NCBI GenBank assembly: GCA_905187815.1
Contig: CAJJJM010000005.1
Location: forward strand, 29,050-93,049
Source of the DNA: an uncultured Methanomassiliicoccaceae archaeon
GTDB taxonomy: Archaea; Thermoplasmatota; Thermoplasmata; Methanomassiliicoccales; Methanomethylophilaceae
DNA length: 64,000 bases
Reading direction: 5' to 3'
The notes under the pieces were generated by a model. The model was given only the letters and a program-made list of their open reading frames with translations, was not told the origin of the DNA and ran no database searches. The position numbers and the translations under genes were made by a program. This document shows, piece by piece, positions 8,924 to 17,067 of the stretch. Within the stretch, counting starts at the first letter, position 1. Each line of letters opens with the position of its first letter.

Positions 8924-9682
8924 ATGGACTTCGACGTCAGGGAGATGCTGGTGGAGACCATCAAGAGGTATCTGGACAGGTTCTGCAGGGACAACGAGCT
9001 CGACCCCGTGTGGGGGGAGCCGATCGTCGGTTTCGGGGATGCGCGCTCCCCGAGGTTCGCCGAGCTGAGGACCGTGGTCCATCCGGAGCACTACCTGCCG
9101 GAGGACATCCTCCCGGGGGCGACCACCGTCGTCTCGTACTACCTGCCGTTCACGAAGGACGTGGCCAGGGGCAACATCTCCGGCGACCTGGCGTCGCCCG
9201 AGTTCGCCTACACCGTCGCCCTGACCAACAGCATCGCCATGGAGCTGGCCGACGAGGTCGCCACAGACATCCGCGCCTACGACTACGAGGCCGAGATCCC
9301 CGAGTGGGGGAGGATCGACGGCGACATCGTCAGCAGGTGGTCCCAGAGGCACGTGGCGTACCTGTGCGGCATGGGGACCTGGGGGATCAACAACATGATC
9401 ATCACCGACGAGGGCTGCTGCGGCAGGTTCTTCTCCATCGTGACCAACCTGGACGTGGAGCCCGACCCGATCCCGGAGGAGGAGCGCTGCTCCTACAGGC
9501 GCGACGGGTCATGCGGCGTGTGCATGCAGAAATGCAGGGCCCATGCGATCACCCCCGGCGGATTCGACCGCTGGGCATGCGACAGGCACGGCGACGAGGC
9601 CCGCAGGAGATACGGCGGGCTGAACGTCTGCAGCAAGTGCATCGTAGGGATGCCCTGCTCCTTCAGGAACCCGTCCAAGTGA
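8924..9682 (+). CDS. QueG-like (epoxyqueuosine reductase family) Fe-S protein, copy 1
   Basis: A 252-residue protein resembling the core of QueG, a cobalamin and 4Fe-4S enzyme that reduces epoxyqueuosine in tRNA. Seen: the conserved turn SQRHVAYLCGMGTWGINNM, then Cys clusters C-x7-C-x2-C-x3-C (about residues 190-205) and C-x2-C-x6-C near the C-terminus (VCSKCIVGMPC). It is shorter than bacterial QueG, lacking the C-terminal HEAT repeats. Archaea make archaeosine rather than queuosine, so the true substrate is probably different. Leaderless start 26 bases after a TTTTTTAACA box. It is followed after 4 bases by a close paralogue. Corrinoid binding is suggested by the family but not visible as a motif. 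Confidence 0.7.
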   Translation: MDFDVREMLVETIKRYLDRFCRDNELDPVWGEPIVGFGDARSPRFAELRTVVHPEHYLPEDILPGATTVVSYYLPFTKDVARGNISGDLASPEFAYTVALTNSIAMELADEVATDIRAYDYEAEIPEWGRIDGDIVSRWSQRHVAYLCGMGTWGINNMIITDEGCCGRFFSIVTNLDVEPDPIPEEERCSYRRDGSCGVCMQKCRAHAITPGGFDRWACDRHGDEARRRYGGLNVCSKCIVGMPCSFRNPSK

Positions 9683-9686
9683 TAAC

Positions 9687-10451
9687 ATGGTGGATGCGGA
9701 GGCCGTCAGGGAGGCCGTCAGGGCATGGATCCTCGAGTTCGGGGGGACATACTGCAGGGAGCACGGCGAGAGGCCGATCTGGAGGGAGCCACTGGTTGGT
9801 CTGGCCGATGCTGACTCCCCTCTGTTCCCGGGGCTCAGGAACATCGCCTACAGTGGTCACAGGATGCCTCAGGACTATCTGCCCGGAGCGAGGACGGTGA
9901 TATCGTATTTCATGCCCTTCACCGAGGACGTCCCGGGGGACAACACCAAGGGGGACCGTCCCGTCGGGTCGTGGACCGATGCATACAATCTCACGAACGA
10001 GATGTGCGCATGTATGAACAGGTTCATCGCATCGAAGGTGTCCGATATGGGGTACCGCGCCGCGGTGCCGGAGGATGCGGGCGAGATCGTCGACGGCACG
10101 TACAGCGTCTGGTCCCAGAGGCATGTTGCTAGGATCGCCGGCCTGGGGAACTTCGGCATGAACGGGATGCTCATCACCGACGTCGGCTGCGCGGGAAGGT
10201 TCTTCTCCGTCATCACGGACATCCCCTGCGGTCATGACGAGCCCTGTCTAGAGGAGAGGTGCCTCCACAGGATCGACGGGTCCTGCGGCAGGTGCATGAG
10301 AGTCTGTCCGGTATCCGCGCTCAATGACGACGGATTCCGGAGGGACGCCTGTCTCGGCAGATGCACGGACAACATGGCGCTGACCGGCCAGCAGATCTGC
10401 GGTAAGTGCCTGTGCGGGATGCCCTGCTCGCTTCGCAATCCCTCAGCCTGA
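9687..10451 (+). CDS. QueG-like Fe-S protein, copy 2
   Basis: A 254-residue tandem paralogue of the preceding gene. It has the same layout: PIWREPLVGLADADS, WSQRHVARIAGLGNFGMNGM, clusters in GSCGRCMRVCPVSAL and ICGKCLCGMPCSLRNPS. Here the first cluster has the more canonical ending CP. The pair differ through most of their length, so the duplication is old and the two probably have distinct or partner roles. They are almost certainly co-transcribed. A redox role in corrinoid or tRNA chemistry is plausible but unproven. Confidence 0.7.
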   Translation: MVDAEAVREAVRAWILEFGGTYCREHGERPIWREPLVGLADADSPLFPGLRNIAYSGHRMPQDYLPGARTVISYFMPFTEDVPGDNTKGDRPVGSWTDAYNLTNEMCACMNRFIASKVSDMGYRAAVPEDAGEIVDGTYSVWSQRHVARIAGLGNFGMNGMLITDVGCAGRFFSVITDIPCGHDEPCLEERCLHRIDGSCGRCMRVCPVSALNDDGFRRDACLGRCTDNMALTGQQICGKCLCGMPCSLRNPSA

Positions 10452-10657
10452 CTCATCTGGGTGGGCAGATTCTCGGCTTGGATATGTGTCATCGAATGAT
10501 GAGACATGGCAGACGACAATTTCCGATGTGATTTTCGTGTACAGATTCGAATTTGATGGGATCATTCTCTCATTGTCTGATAATTCTAAACAATCATTGA
10601 CGGGTCAGGACAGGTTTTATCCATTCATGATCGGCAGTCATGTTCCAACATAAGTTC

Positions 10658-10667
10658 GACTTAAGTC
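10658..10667. promoter_or_regulatory. 10-bp palindrome upstream of the ferredoxin-fused aldo/keto reductase
   Basis: GACTTAAGTC is a perfect palindrome about 35 bases upstream of the TATA box at 10701-10708. The 277-base gap 10452-10728 is otherwise AT-rich with no coding sign. Operator role is inferred from position only. Confidence 0.3.
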
Positions 10668-10700
10668 ACTACCTCGTTCGATATCGTGTTTCGTAACCCC

Positions 10701-10708
10701 CATATATG
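10701..10708 (+). promoter_or_regulatory. TATA box for the aldo/keto reductase at 10729
   Basis: CATATATG 21-28 bases before ATG 10729, no ribosome site between: leaderless transcript expected. Confidence 0.5.
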
Positions 10709-10728
10709 TATCCGACATAGGCGCATCC

Positions 10729-11850
10729 ATGGCGGAACTCGGATTCGGACTCATGCGCCTGCCACTGACAGACCCTGAAGACCCGACCAGCGTGGACATA
10801 CCACAGCTGGAGACCATGGTGGACACGTTCCTGGCATCCGGTTTCGACTACTTCGACACCGCATACCTCTACCACAAGGGGATGAGCGAGAGGGTGGTGA
10901 GGAAGGTCCTCAGCGAGAGGCACCCGCGCGAGAGCTTCCGTCTCGCTTCGAAGATGCCCCTGATGGCGATAAACATCCCGGAGGACCACGAGAGGGTGTT
11001 CAGCGAGCAGCTTGAGAGATGCGGGGTGGACTACTTCGACAGCTACCTGGTTCACAACGCCTGCCGCGGTCTGTACGACACGGCCGACCGCCTGGGGACG
11101 TTCGATTATGTGAGGGGCCTCAAGGAGGACGGTAGGGTCCGCAGGATCGGGTTCTCGATACACGACGACGCCGAGTTCCTGGAGAGGATCCTGGAGGAGA
11201 ACGACGACTACGATTTCGTGCAGCTCCAGATCAACTACCTCGACTGGGACAGCCCCGCCATCCAGGCGAGGGAGTGCTATGAGGTCGCCAGGAGGCATCA
11301 CAAGCCGATCGTGGTCATGGAGCCGGTGAAGGGAGGTGCCCTCGCCGATGTCACCGAGCGCGTCAGGGCCCTGTTCTCCGAAGCCGATCCCGATGCCACC
11401 CCCGCATCGTGGGCGATGAGGTTCGTCGCAGGACTCGAGGGGGTCGAGATCGTGCTCTCCGGGATGTCAGACTTGTCGCAGGTGGAGGACAACATAAGCA
11501 CGATGGCCGGTCTGAGGCCGTTGGACGAGTCGGGACTCGACCTGGTCCGCAGGGCGGCGGGGATCATCAACGAATCCATAGCGATCCAGTGCACCTCATG
11601 CGGATACTGTCTCAAGGACTGCCCGATGGACATCCCGATACCAGACTACTTCCAGATCTACAACAGTGCCAGGATGGCCCCTGCGAAGGGCCTTCCGCCA
11701 CAGAGGTTCTATTACCTCAACAGGTCCAAGGGTCATGGGAAGGCGTCCGACTGCATCGGTTGCGGCAGGTGCGAGGCCAACTGTCCCCAGCATCTTCCGA
11801 TCCGCAAGGACCTCGAGGATGTGGCGGGGCTTCTGGAGAGGCTCATCTGA
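10729..11850 (+). CDS. Aldo/keto reductase with C-terminal 4Fe-4S ferredoxin domain
   Basis: A 373-residue oxidoreductase. Residues 1-270 form an AKR barrel: GFGLMRLP, GFDYFDTAYLY (catalytic Asp/Tyr), the active Lys in LASKMP, and H in YLVHN. Residues about 280-373 add two Fe-S motifs, CTSCGYCLKDCP and CIGCGRCEANCP, joined by a helical linker. Such fusions are common in anaerobes and probably pass electrons between ferredoxin and NAD(P)H-linked carbonyl substrates; the actual substrate is unknown. It stands alone behind its own leaderless promoter. Confidence 0.88.
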   Translation: MAELGFGLMRLPLTDPEDPTSVDIPQLETMVDTFLASGFDYFDTAYLYHKGMSERVVRKVLSERHPRESFRLASKMPLMAINIPEDHERVFSEQLERCGVDYFDSYLVHNACRGLYDTADRLGTFDYVRGLKEDGRVRRIGFSIHDDAEFLERILEENDDYDFVQLQINYLDWDSPAIQARECYEVARRHHKPIVVMEPVKGGALADVTERVRALFSEADPDATPASWAMRFVAGLEGVEIVLSGMSDLSQVEDNISTMAGLRPLDESGLDLVRRAAGIINESIAIQCTSCGYCLKDCPMDIPIPDYFQIYNSARMAPAKGLPPQRFYYLNRSKGHGKASDCIGCGRCEANCPQHLPIRKDLEDVAGLLERLI

Positions 11851-11943
11851 CGTATAAAGTTGGAGTCAGCTCTAAATATCGGGTCAGGATGACTGTTCAA
11901 TCGCTCCCTTGTTATAGCCGAGGGGCGATGGGAAGGCGATCAG

Positions 11944-13233
11944 ATGGACGGAAGGATGCTCTACTTCGAATGCTACTCTGGGATCAGCGGCGACATGGCA
12001 GTGGCTGCCATGCTGGATCTGGGCGCGGACCGGGACGCCCTCGACAGGGCGCTGTCGTCCCTGGACCTCGACGGTTTCAGGACAGAGGTCACGAGGGTGT
12101 CGAAATCCGGTCTGGACGCTTGCGACTTCAACGTCATCCTGGAAGTGGACAACCACGATCACGACATGGGGTACCTGTACGGCCACGAGCACCATCACGA
12201 CCATGGCCATCACGGCGACCACGATGGACACGACCATGATGACCATGGGGCTCACCATCACGGGGATCACCACCATCCGCATCGCGGGCTTCCGGAGATC
12301 CTGTCCATCATCGACCGTGCGGACATGACGGACGGCGCCAAGGCGGTGTCCAGGAAGGTGTTCGAGATCATCGGGGCGGCGGAGGCGGAGGCCCACGGGG
12401 TGCCGATCGACCAGGTGCACTTCCACGAGGTCGGCGCAGTGGACTCCATCGTCGACGTCGTCGCCCTCGGGGTCTGCATCGACAGCCTCGGCGTGTCACG
12501 GGTGTGCTTCTCGGAGTTCTACGAGGGTATCGGATGCATCAGATGCCAGCACGGCGTGATCCCGGTGCCGGCCCCGGCCGTCGCCAACATCGCTTCTGCC
12601 CATTCGCTGCCGCTCAGGATCACACCATCCCAGGGCGAGTACGTCACCCCCACCGGTGCGGCATTCGCAGCGGCTGTGCGCGACTCCGACGTCCCCGTAT
12701 CGTTCACGATAGACAGGATCGGACTGGGGGCCGGCAAGAGGGAGTCCGAGAGGTCGGGGATCCTCAGGGCGATGCTCATCACCCCGAGGTCATCCGAGGA
12801 CACGATCGTGAAGCTCGAGTGCAACGTGGACGACTGCACGGGCGAGGCTCTCGGATTCGCCGCGGAGAGGCTGATGCGCGAGGGCGCCAGGGATGCGCAC
12901 TACACCCCGGTGTTCATGAAGAAGGGCCGTCCGGCCTACCAGCTGACGGTCGTCTGCAGGGAGTCCGACAGACAGAGGATGGAGAGGATCGTGTTCGAGG
13001 AGACCTCGACCGTCGGGATCCGCAGGGTCGCGATGGACCGCACCGTCATGGATCGCAGGATCGACGAGGTCGACACGCCGATCGGCAGGGTGCAGGTGAA
13101 GGTCTGCACCATAGACGGGATCGAGAAGAGCCATCCGGAGTACGAATCCCTAGCCGCGATCTGCAGGGAGAAGGGCATACCATTCAGGGACGCGTACGAC
13201 ATCGTCATGTCCTCGATCACCCGCAGTCGCTGA
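11944..13233 (+). CDS. larC: LarC: nickel insertion protein for the nickel-pincer cofactor
   Basis: A 429-residue LarC homologue, which inserts nickel into pyridinium-3,5-bisthiocarboxylate mononucleotide to finish the NPN cofactor first found in lactate racemase. Seen: ECYSGISGDMAVAAMLDLGA at the N-terminus, a nickel-binding His/Asp-rich insert between about residues 78 and 118, then HFHEVGAVDSIVDVV and the later TPTGAA. LarB and LarE lie 30 kb away at 43.5-45.0 kb, so the whole pathway is in this window. The His-rich insert is a metal store rather than the catalytic site (family knowledge). A CTAAATATC box at about 11871-11881 is the likely promoter. Confidence 0.92.
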   Translation: MDGRMLYFECYSGISGDMAVAAMLDLGADRDALDRALSSLDLDGFRTEVTRVSKSGLDACDFNVILEVDNHDHDMGYLYGHEHHHDHGHHGDHDGHDHDDHGAHHHGDHHHPHRGLPEILSIIDRADMTDGAKAVSRKVFEIIGAAEAEAHGVPIDQVHFHEVGAVDSIVDVVALGVCIDSLGVSRVCFSEFYEGIGCIRCQHGVIPVPAPAVANIASAHSLPLRITPSQGEYVTPTGAAFAAAVRDSDVPVSFTIDRIGLGAGKRESERSGILRAMLITPRSSEDTIVKLECNVDDCTGEALGFAAERLMREGARDAHYTPVFMKKGRPAYQLTVVCRESDRQRMERIVFEETSTVGIRRVAMDRTVMDRRIDEVDTPIGRVQVKVCTIDGIEKSHPEYESLAAICREKGIPFRDAYDIVMSSITRSR

Positions 13234-13277
13234 CCGACTGAGAACATTATCCTGGTAACAGATCCAATGCGACCACT

Positions 13278-15305
13278 GTGCCGGACCGAAACAGTGATGA
13301 CCAGGTCGCTCATGGGTCCCGCATGGTCGGTCGCAGTCCCGTTCTATCCGTGAGGGGCCATCCCCTGGACGATCAGCAGCTGGCCGCGGTCATGGATGAC
13401 GCGGACACCCAGCTCGTCATAGCGGCTGCTGGGACCGGTAAGACGACGACCCTCGTGGGGAAGGTCAGGCATCTCGTGGATTCCGGTGTCGATCCCCGCG
13501 GCATCCTTCTGATATCCCTTACGAACAACACGGTGGCGGACCTCCGCCGCGCGGTGGATTCGGAGTTCGGCGGCAGTTTCCCTGGGGATGTGATGACCAT
13601 CCATGCCCTGGGCAACCGGATACTCCGGATGAGGCCCTGCGTTGGGAAGGACAGGGCACAGCTGATCGGCGGGATCATGTACGAATCCGCCGAGGAGGAC
13701 CGCAGGTTTGCCAAGGCGCTGCTCCTGTACGTGGAGGGTCTCCGCACAGTCGGGTTCTCCGACCTGTCCCTCAACGGCATGAGCATACGCAACCGCGGCC
13801 TCCGCATCTTCGCCGATGCCCTCTTCGAATGCGGGCTCGGCTGCAGGTACGAACGTCCCGTGGTGTCCGACAAGGAGGTGAGGCCCGCATCCCTTTCGGC
13901 GGAGGACGGCCATGGGCACAGGTTCACCGTTTACTCGGATGATGATGTGGTGAAGAAGGCGGCGAAGGACACCTCCGAGGTGTGGGAGTATCTGGAGCGC
14001 CATGGGTTCCCATGCGAGAGGATGAACCCCAACGACCTCGCGGCCGAGGTCATCAAGGCCTGGGGTGACAGGCTCCCGGAGGCCATGGGCGCCCTGATAT
14101 CGAGGTGCAAGTCCACGCGCACCACGATGAGCGACCTCAGGAGGGCGAACGGCCGCAACCCTACTGCGGTCCGTCCGAGGGTGGACGAGAAGCTGTTCCT
14201 TCTGGACCGTGTCTGGGACATGTACAATCTCACTTGCATGAGGGGTCGCATGGCCGACTACGACGACATGGTCATCCAGGCCACAGAGCTGGTGCGCTCA
14301 GGTGGACCGTTCGGCAAGCGCTATACGCACGTCCTCGTGGACGAGTACCAGGACGTCTCTCCGACCCTGGTCGATCTTCTGAAGGCCATCCGCTCTAGGA
14401 CCGGGTTCAGGCTGTTCTGCGTGGGGGACGACTGGCAGAGCATATACTCGTTCAGCGGAGGGGATGTCTGGCAGTTCTACGACTTCGAGAGCATCTGGGA
14501 GGGGTTCGGCACGATCTCCGTCTCAAGGATAGAGACGACCTACCGCTGTCCGCAGACGCTGGTCGACCTGTCCGGGAGGTTTGTGTCCGCCAATCCGATG
14601 CAGCAGAGGAAGGATGTGAAGGGGGTCCGCGACCCGCCCTTCCGTCCCGTACAGCTGCTGCCGGTTAATTCCGACCGCGACATCCCACGTGCAGTTGCCA
14701 ACCGTCTGGATTTCATCGACCCATCGGAGTCCGTGTTCATCATAGGGAGGACCAGGGCGGACATCTACGCCCTCGGCTACGGGAACGGCCAGTTCGCGTT
14801 CAGCATGTCCGGGCAGTCGGGGTCGGTGGACATGGTGTACCGCAGATGGGAGGATGACGAGGATGACTGGGTTGACGTAAGGCCGGTCAGGTTCCTCACC
14901 GCCCACTCGTCCAAGGGTCTTGAGGCGGACAACGTCTTCGTGATAGCCGACAGGGACCGCGGAGGGTTTCCCAACACGGTGTCCGACGAGCTCTCGGACC
15001 TCTTCGAAAGAAGGGACGAGGGCATCCCGATGGCGGAGGAGCGCAGGGTGTTCTATGTGGCCATGACGAGGGCCAGGAAGAGGCTCTTCATCATCAACCG
15101 CACCGACGACGACCACTATGCCCAGTCCGCCAGGTCCCCCTTCGTGACCGAGCTGCTGGGCCAGAGTCCGGTCCTCTCCAGGTCGACCCCGTTCTGTCCC
15201 GAATGCTTCGGTCCCGTAAGGATCGTGGAGTACAACGGTAAGAGGTTCTACGGCTGCTGCGACTATCCCAACTGCAGGGGCGTTCGCAGGTTCGACGGCA
15301 TCTGA
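13278..15305 (+). CDS. UvrD/Rep-type superfamily 1 DNA helicase with C4 zinc finger
   Basis: A 675-residue helicase. Motif I is AAAGTGKTTTLVGK, motif II VDEYQDVSP, motif III GDDWQSIYSFSGG, motif V/VI HSSKGLEADNVFV and VAMTRARKRLF. An inserted helical region lies between motifs Ia and II. The last 45 residues hold a topoisomerase-type zinc ribbon, CPEC...CCDYPNC, seen in helicase IV-like proteins. It probably unwinds DNA during repair or fork restart. The GTG at 13278 is about 27 bases after an ACATTATCC box, so a leaderless GTG start fits; ATG 13323 is an alternative. It follows larC by 44 bases but is functionally unrelated. Confidence 0.88.
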   Translation: MPDRNSDDQVAHGSRMVGRSPVLSVRGHPLDDQQLAAVMDDADTQLVIAAAGTGKTTTLVGKVRHLVDSGVDPRGILLISLTNNTVADLRRAVDSEFGGSFPGDVMTIHALGNRILRMRPCVGKDRAQLIGGIMYESAEEDRRFAKALLLYVEGLRTVGFSDLSLNGMSIRNRGLRIFADALFECGLGCRYERPVVSDKEVRPASLSAEDGHGHRFTVYSDDDVVKKAAKDTSEVWEYLERHGFPCERMNPNDLAAEVIKAWGDRLPEAMGALISRCKSTRTTMSDLRRANGRNPTAVRPRVDEKLFLLDRVWDMYNLTCMRGRMADYDDMVIQATELVRSGGPFGKRYTHVLVDEYQDVSPTLVDLLKAIRSRTGFRLFCVGDDWQSIYSFSGGDVWQFYDFESIWEGFGTISVSRIETTYRCPQTLVDLSGRFVSANPMQQRKDVKGVRDPPFRPVQLLPVNSDRDIPRAVANRLDFIDPSESVFIIGRTRADIYALGYGNGQFAFSMSGQSGSVDMVYRRWEDDEDDWVDVRPVRFLTAHSSKGLEADNVFVIADRDRGGFPNTVSDELSDLFERRDEGIPMAEERRVFYVAMTRARKRLFIINRTDDDHYAQSARSPFVTELLGQSPVLSRSTPFCPECFGPVRIVEYNGKRFYGCCDYPNCRGVRRFDGI

Positions 15306-15321
15306 TCGACAGATCGGGGAT

Positions 15322-15729
15322 TCAGAGCTTCCTGATCCCGTCGGCTATCCTCTCCTCCAGACGCTCCAGCCCCGACTCTCCGTCCGTTCCGCCCAGGGCT
15401 CTCATGGCGCGCCTGACGTGCTCGTCGCTCCTCACCGCCTTCCTGTCGGCGGATCTCTTCTGGATGACGGACACGATCCAGTTTCCAACGGATGCGATGC
15501 AGGCTATCACGATCGTCGTGCATACCAGGATGAAAAGCGAGGTGAACAGGCGGTTCTCCGGTGACGGGGCCAGGTCTCCGTATCCGACCGTGGTCACGGT
15601 GTATACGGTGAAGTACGCGGAGTCCAGCAGGCTCCATCCCTCCAGCCATGCGAAGGCGATGGTTCCGAGGACCAGTATCAGTGCCATCGCCGAGAGGGCG
15701 TAGACGACGTATCTCTCATCATCGCTCAT
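15322..15729 (-). CDS. Two-helix K+ channel subunit, type B' (TVGYGD filter)
   Basis: A 135-residue membrane protein: helix 1 (about residues 8-30), pore helix and filter TVTTVGYGDLAP, helix 2 (about 75-100), and a charged cytoplasmic tail. This is the minimal KcsA-type plan, so four subunits would form a potassium pore. Start ATG 15729 lies within the end of the previous gene (11-base overlap) behind GGAGACGAGAG; a longer frame to 15852 only reads the neighbour out of frame. It pairs with the A' gene, and the pair mirrors the A-B pair upstream. It ends convergent with the helicase gene, 16 bases away. Confidence 0.85.
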   Translation of the reverse strand: MSDDERYVVYALSAMALILVLGTIAFAWLEGWSLLDSAYFTVYTVTTVGYGDLAPSPENRLFTSLFILVCTTIVIACIASVGNWIVSVIQKRSADRKAVRSDEHVRRAMRALGGTDGESGLERLEERIADGIRKL

Positions 15730-16132
15730 CTCTCGTCTCCTCCAGTGCCCGATCGACGGATTCCTTGGACAGGCCCCTTGACTCCGCCCATCTGTATAGC
15801 GACTCCAGGTTCCGTCTGCGTCTGTCCTCGACCTCCTTCTCAAGCGCGTCATGGCGCTTGGCGTGCCTGTCCAGGATCATCCCTCCTACGACACCGAGGG
15901 CGGATGTGATCCCGACGGTCCCGAACAGCATCACCGCTATCGCGATGATCCTCCCCTCCTCTCCGGAGGGTGTTACATCCCCGTATCCGACCGTCCAGAG
16001 GGTCTGGACCACGAAGTAGAACGAGTCGGTGGCGCTCATGTCGCAGGCCCACATGGCGGCGACAGTGGCACCGATGATGAGGGCGGCCATGTACGCGACC
16101 ACCATCCATAGGTACGAGGGATACCTGTCCAT
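15719..16132 (-). CDS. Two-helix K+ channel subunit, type A' (TVGYGD filter)
   Basis: A 137-residue channel subunit with helix 1, filter TLWTVGYGDVTPSGEEG, helix 2 ending GGMILDRHAKR, and a 45-residue charged tail predicted helical (LEKEVEDRRRRNLESLYRW). The tail repeats the pattern of the A copy at 17022 (VEEEASRRLAQMREAVFRW), which shows they are duplicates. It overlaps the B' gene by 11 bases. The filter sequence predicts potassium selectivity. No ligand-binding RCK domain is present. Confidence 0.85.
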   Translation of the reverse strand: MDRYPSYLWMVVAYMAALIIGATVAAMWACDMSATDSFYFVVQTLWTVGYGDVTPSGEEGRIIAIAVMLFGTVGITSALGVVGGMILDRHAKRHDALEKEVEDRRRRNLESLYRWAESRGLSKESVDRALEETRDER

Positions 16133-16146
16133 GGACAGGTCTGGGG

Positions 16147-17022
16147 TTATGCGGTTATAATGGTTGCTGGGGTCGGCGCCTGCCGGATTCGGGTTGGAGG
16201 TCCAGGCTGTCCGCCTCCGTCCTGTTCATCGCCCTGCTCCCCTCCTCCATGATCCTGTCCAACTCCATCTCCAGCTCCGAGGTGTCCGCCCCGAGTCCCC
16301 TGAGAGCCTTCTTGACCTCCCCGAACTCCTCCATGAACCTCCGCATTGAGCGTCTGCGGGTGACCGTGTCGAGTATCCACTGGCCGACGTTCGCCGCCAG
16401 GGACAGGACGAGCGTCGCCCCGATCATCATGAAGACCGAGGCCACCAGCCTGTTGTCGGGGGACACGACCAGGTCGCCGAATCCCGCTGTGGTCGACGTG
16501 CAGAACACGTAGTAGAACGAGTCGAAGACGCTCCATCCCTCGAGATGGCAGAAGACCGCCGTCGAAACCACAAGGAACACCGCCACCAGCGCGCTCCATC
16601 TGATGAGTTCGGCATCGGTGCCTCTCATGACCGAGCACCTCCTCCACGGCCTCCCTGTCGACGCCGTTCTCGTCAGCCCATCTGAAGACGGCCTCGCGCA
16701 TCTGGGCGAGACGGCGTGAAGCCTCTTCCTCGACCCTGCGCTGACGGACGATGAACCTGTCCAGGACTATCCCGCTCACGATACCGATGGCGGACAGGAC
16801 CCCCACGGTCCCGAAGAAGTTCAGGGCCAGCGTTATGGACTTCCCTATATCGCCCGCCGGCACCACATCGCCGTATCCGACGGTCCACAGGGTCTGAACG
16901 ACATAGTAGAACGAGTCGACCGGGTCCAGGTCGGTGAAGCGGACGGTCACCGCGGTGCCCGCGACGATCACCACCGCTATGTAGGCGGCGAGTATCAGCA
17001 GGTATCTGACGCGGGTGTCCAT
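16147..17022 (-). CDS. Two-helix K+ channel subunit, type A (no stop at the expected end)
   Basis: Residues 1-131 are a complete channel subunit: helix 1, filter TLWTVGYGDVVPAGDIG, helix 2 and the helical tail ending FRWADENGVDREAVEEVLG. At this point its paralogue A' stops, but here the frame runs on for 160 residues of Arg/Gly/Pro-rich sequence lying over the B gene in another reading frame. A one-base shift within the last codons would end the gene at an ATGA overlapping the B start (near 16626-16628), the normal coupling form. So either a recent frameshift, an assembly error, or a real read-on tail. The true product probably ends near 16627. Confidence 0.7.
   Translation of the reverse strand: MDTRVRYLLILAAYIAVVIVAGTAVTVRFTDLDPVDSFYYVVQTLWTVGYGDVVPAGDIGKSITLALNFFGTVGVLSAIGIVSGIVLDRFIVRQRRVEEEASRRLAQMREAVFRWADENGVDREAVEEVLGHERHRCRTHQMERAGGGVPCGFDGGLLPSRGMERLRLVLLRVLHVDHSGIRRPGRVPRQQAGGLGLHDDRGDARPVPGGERRPVDTRHGHPQTLNAEVHGGVRGGQEGSQGTRGGHLGAGDGVGQDHGGGEQGDEQDGGGQPGPPTRIRQAPTPATIITA
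16155..16628 (-). CDS. Two-helix channel subunit, type B (unusual TAGFGD filter)
   Basis: A 157-residue channel-like protein: helix 1, filter region CTSTTAGFGDLVVSPDNR, helix 2 (VFMMIGATLVLSLAANVGQW), then a charged tail longer than in B'. It is the counterpart of the B' gene (LEGWS..DS.Y....TTTT.G.GDL..SP.NRL). The filter reads T-A-G-F-G instead of T-V-G-Y-G, so ion selectivity or gating may differ. It lies in the second half of an open frame that continues from the A gene without a stop; this frame is the coding one because it carries the conserved channel sequence. Confidence 0.8.
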   Translation of the reverse strand: MRGTDAELIRWSALVAVFLVVSTAVFCHLEGWSVFDSFYYVFCTSTTAGFGDLVVSPDNRLVASVFMMIGATLVLSLAANVGQWILDTVTRRRSMRRFMEEFGEVKKALRGLGADTSELEMELDRIMEEGSRAMNRTEADSLDLQPESGRRRPQQPL

Positions 17023-17067
17023 GGAACCTCGACACCTGCGTCTGGTTATACGTTTTTCCCGAGGGTC

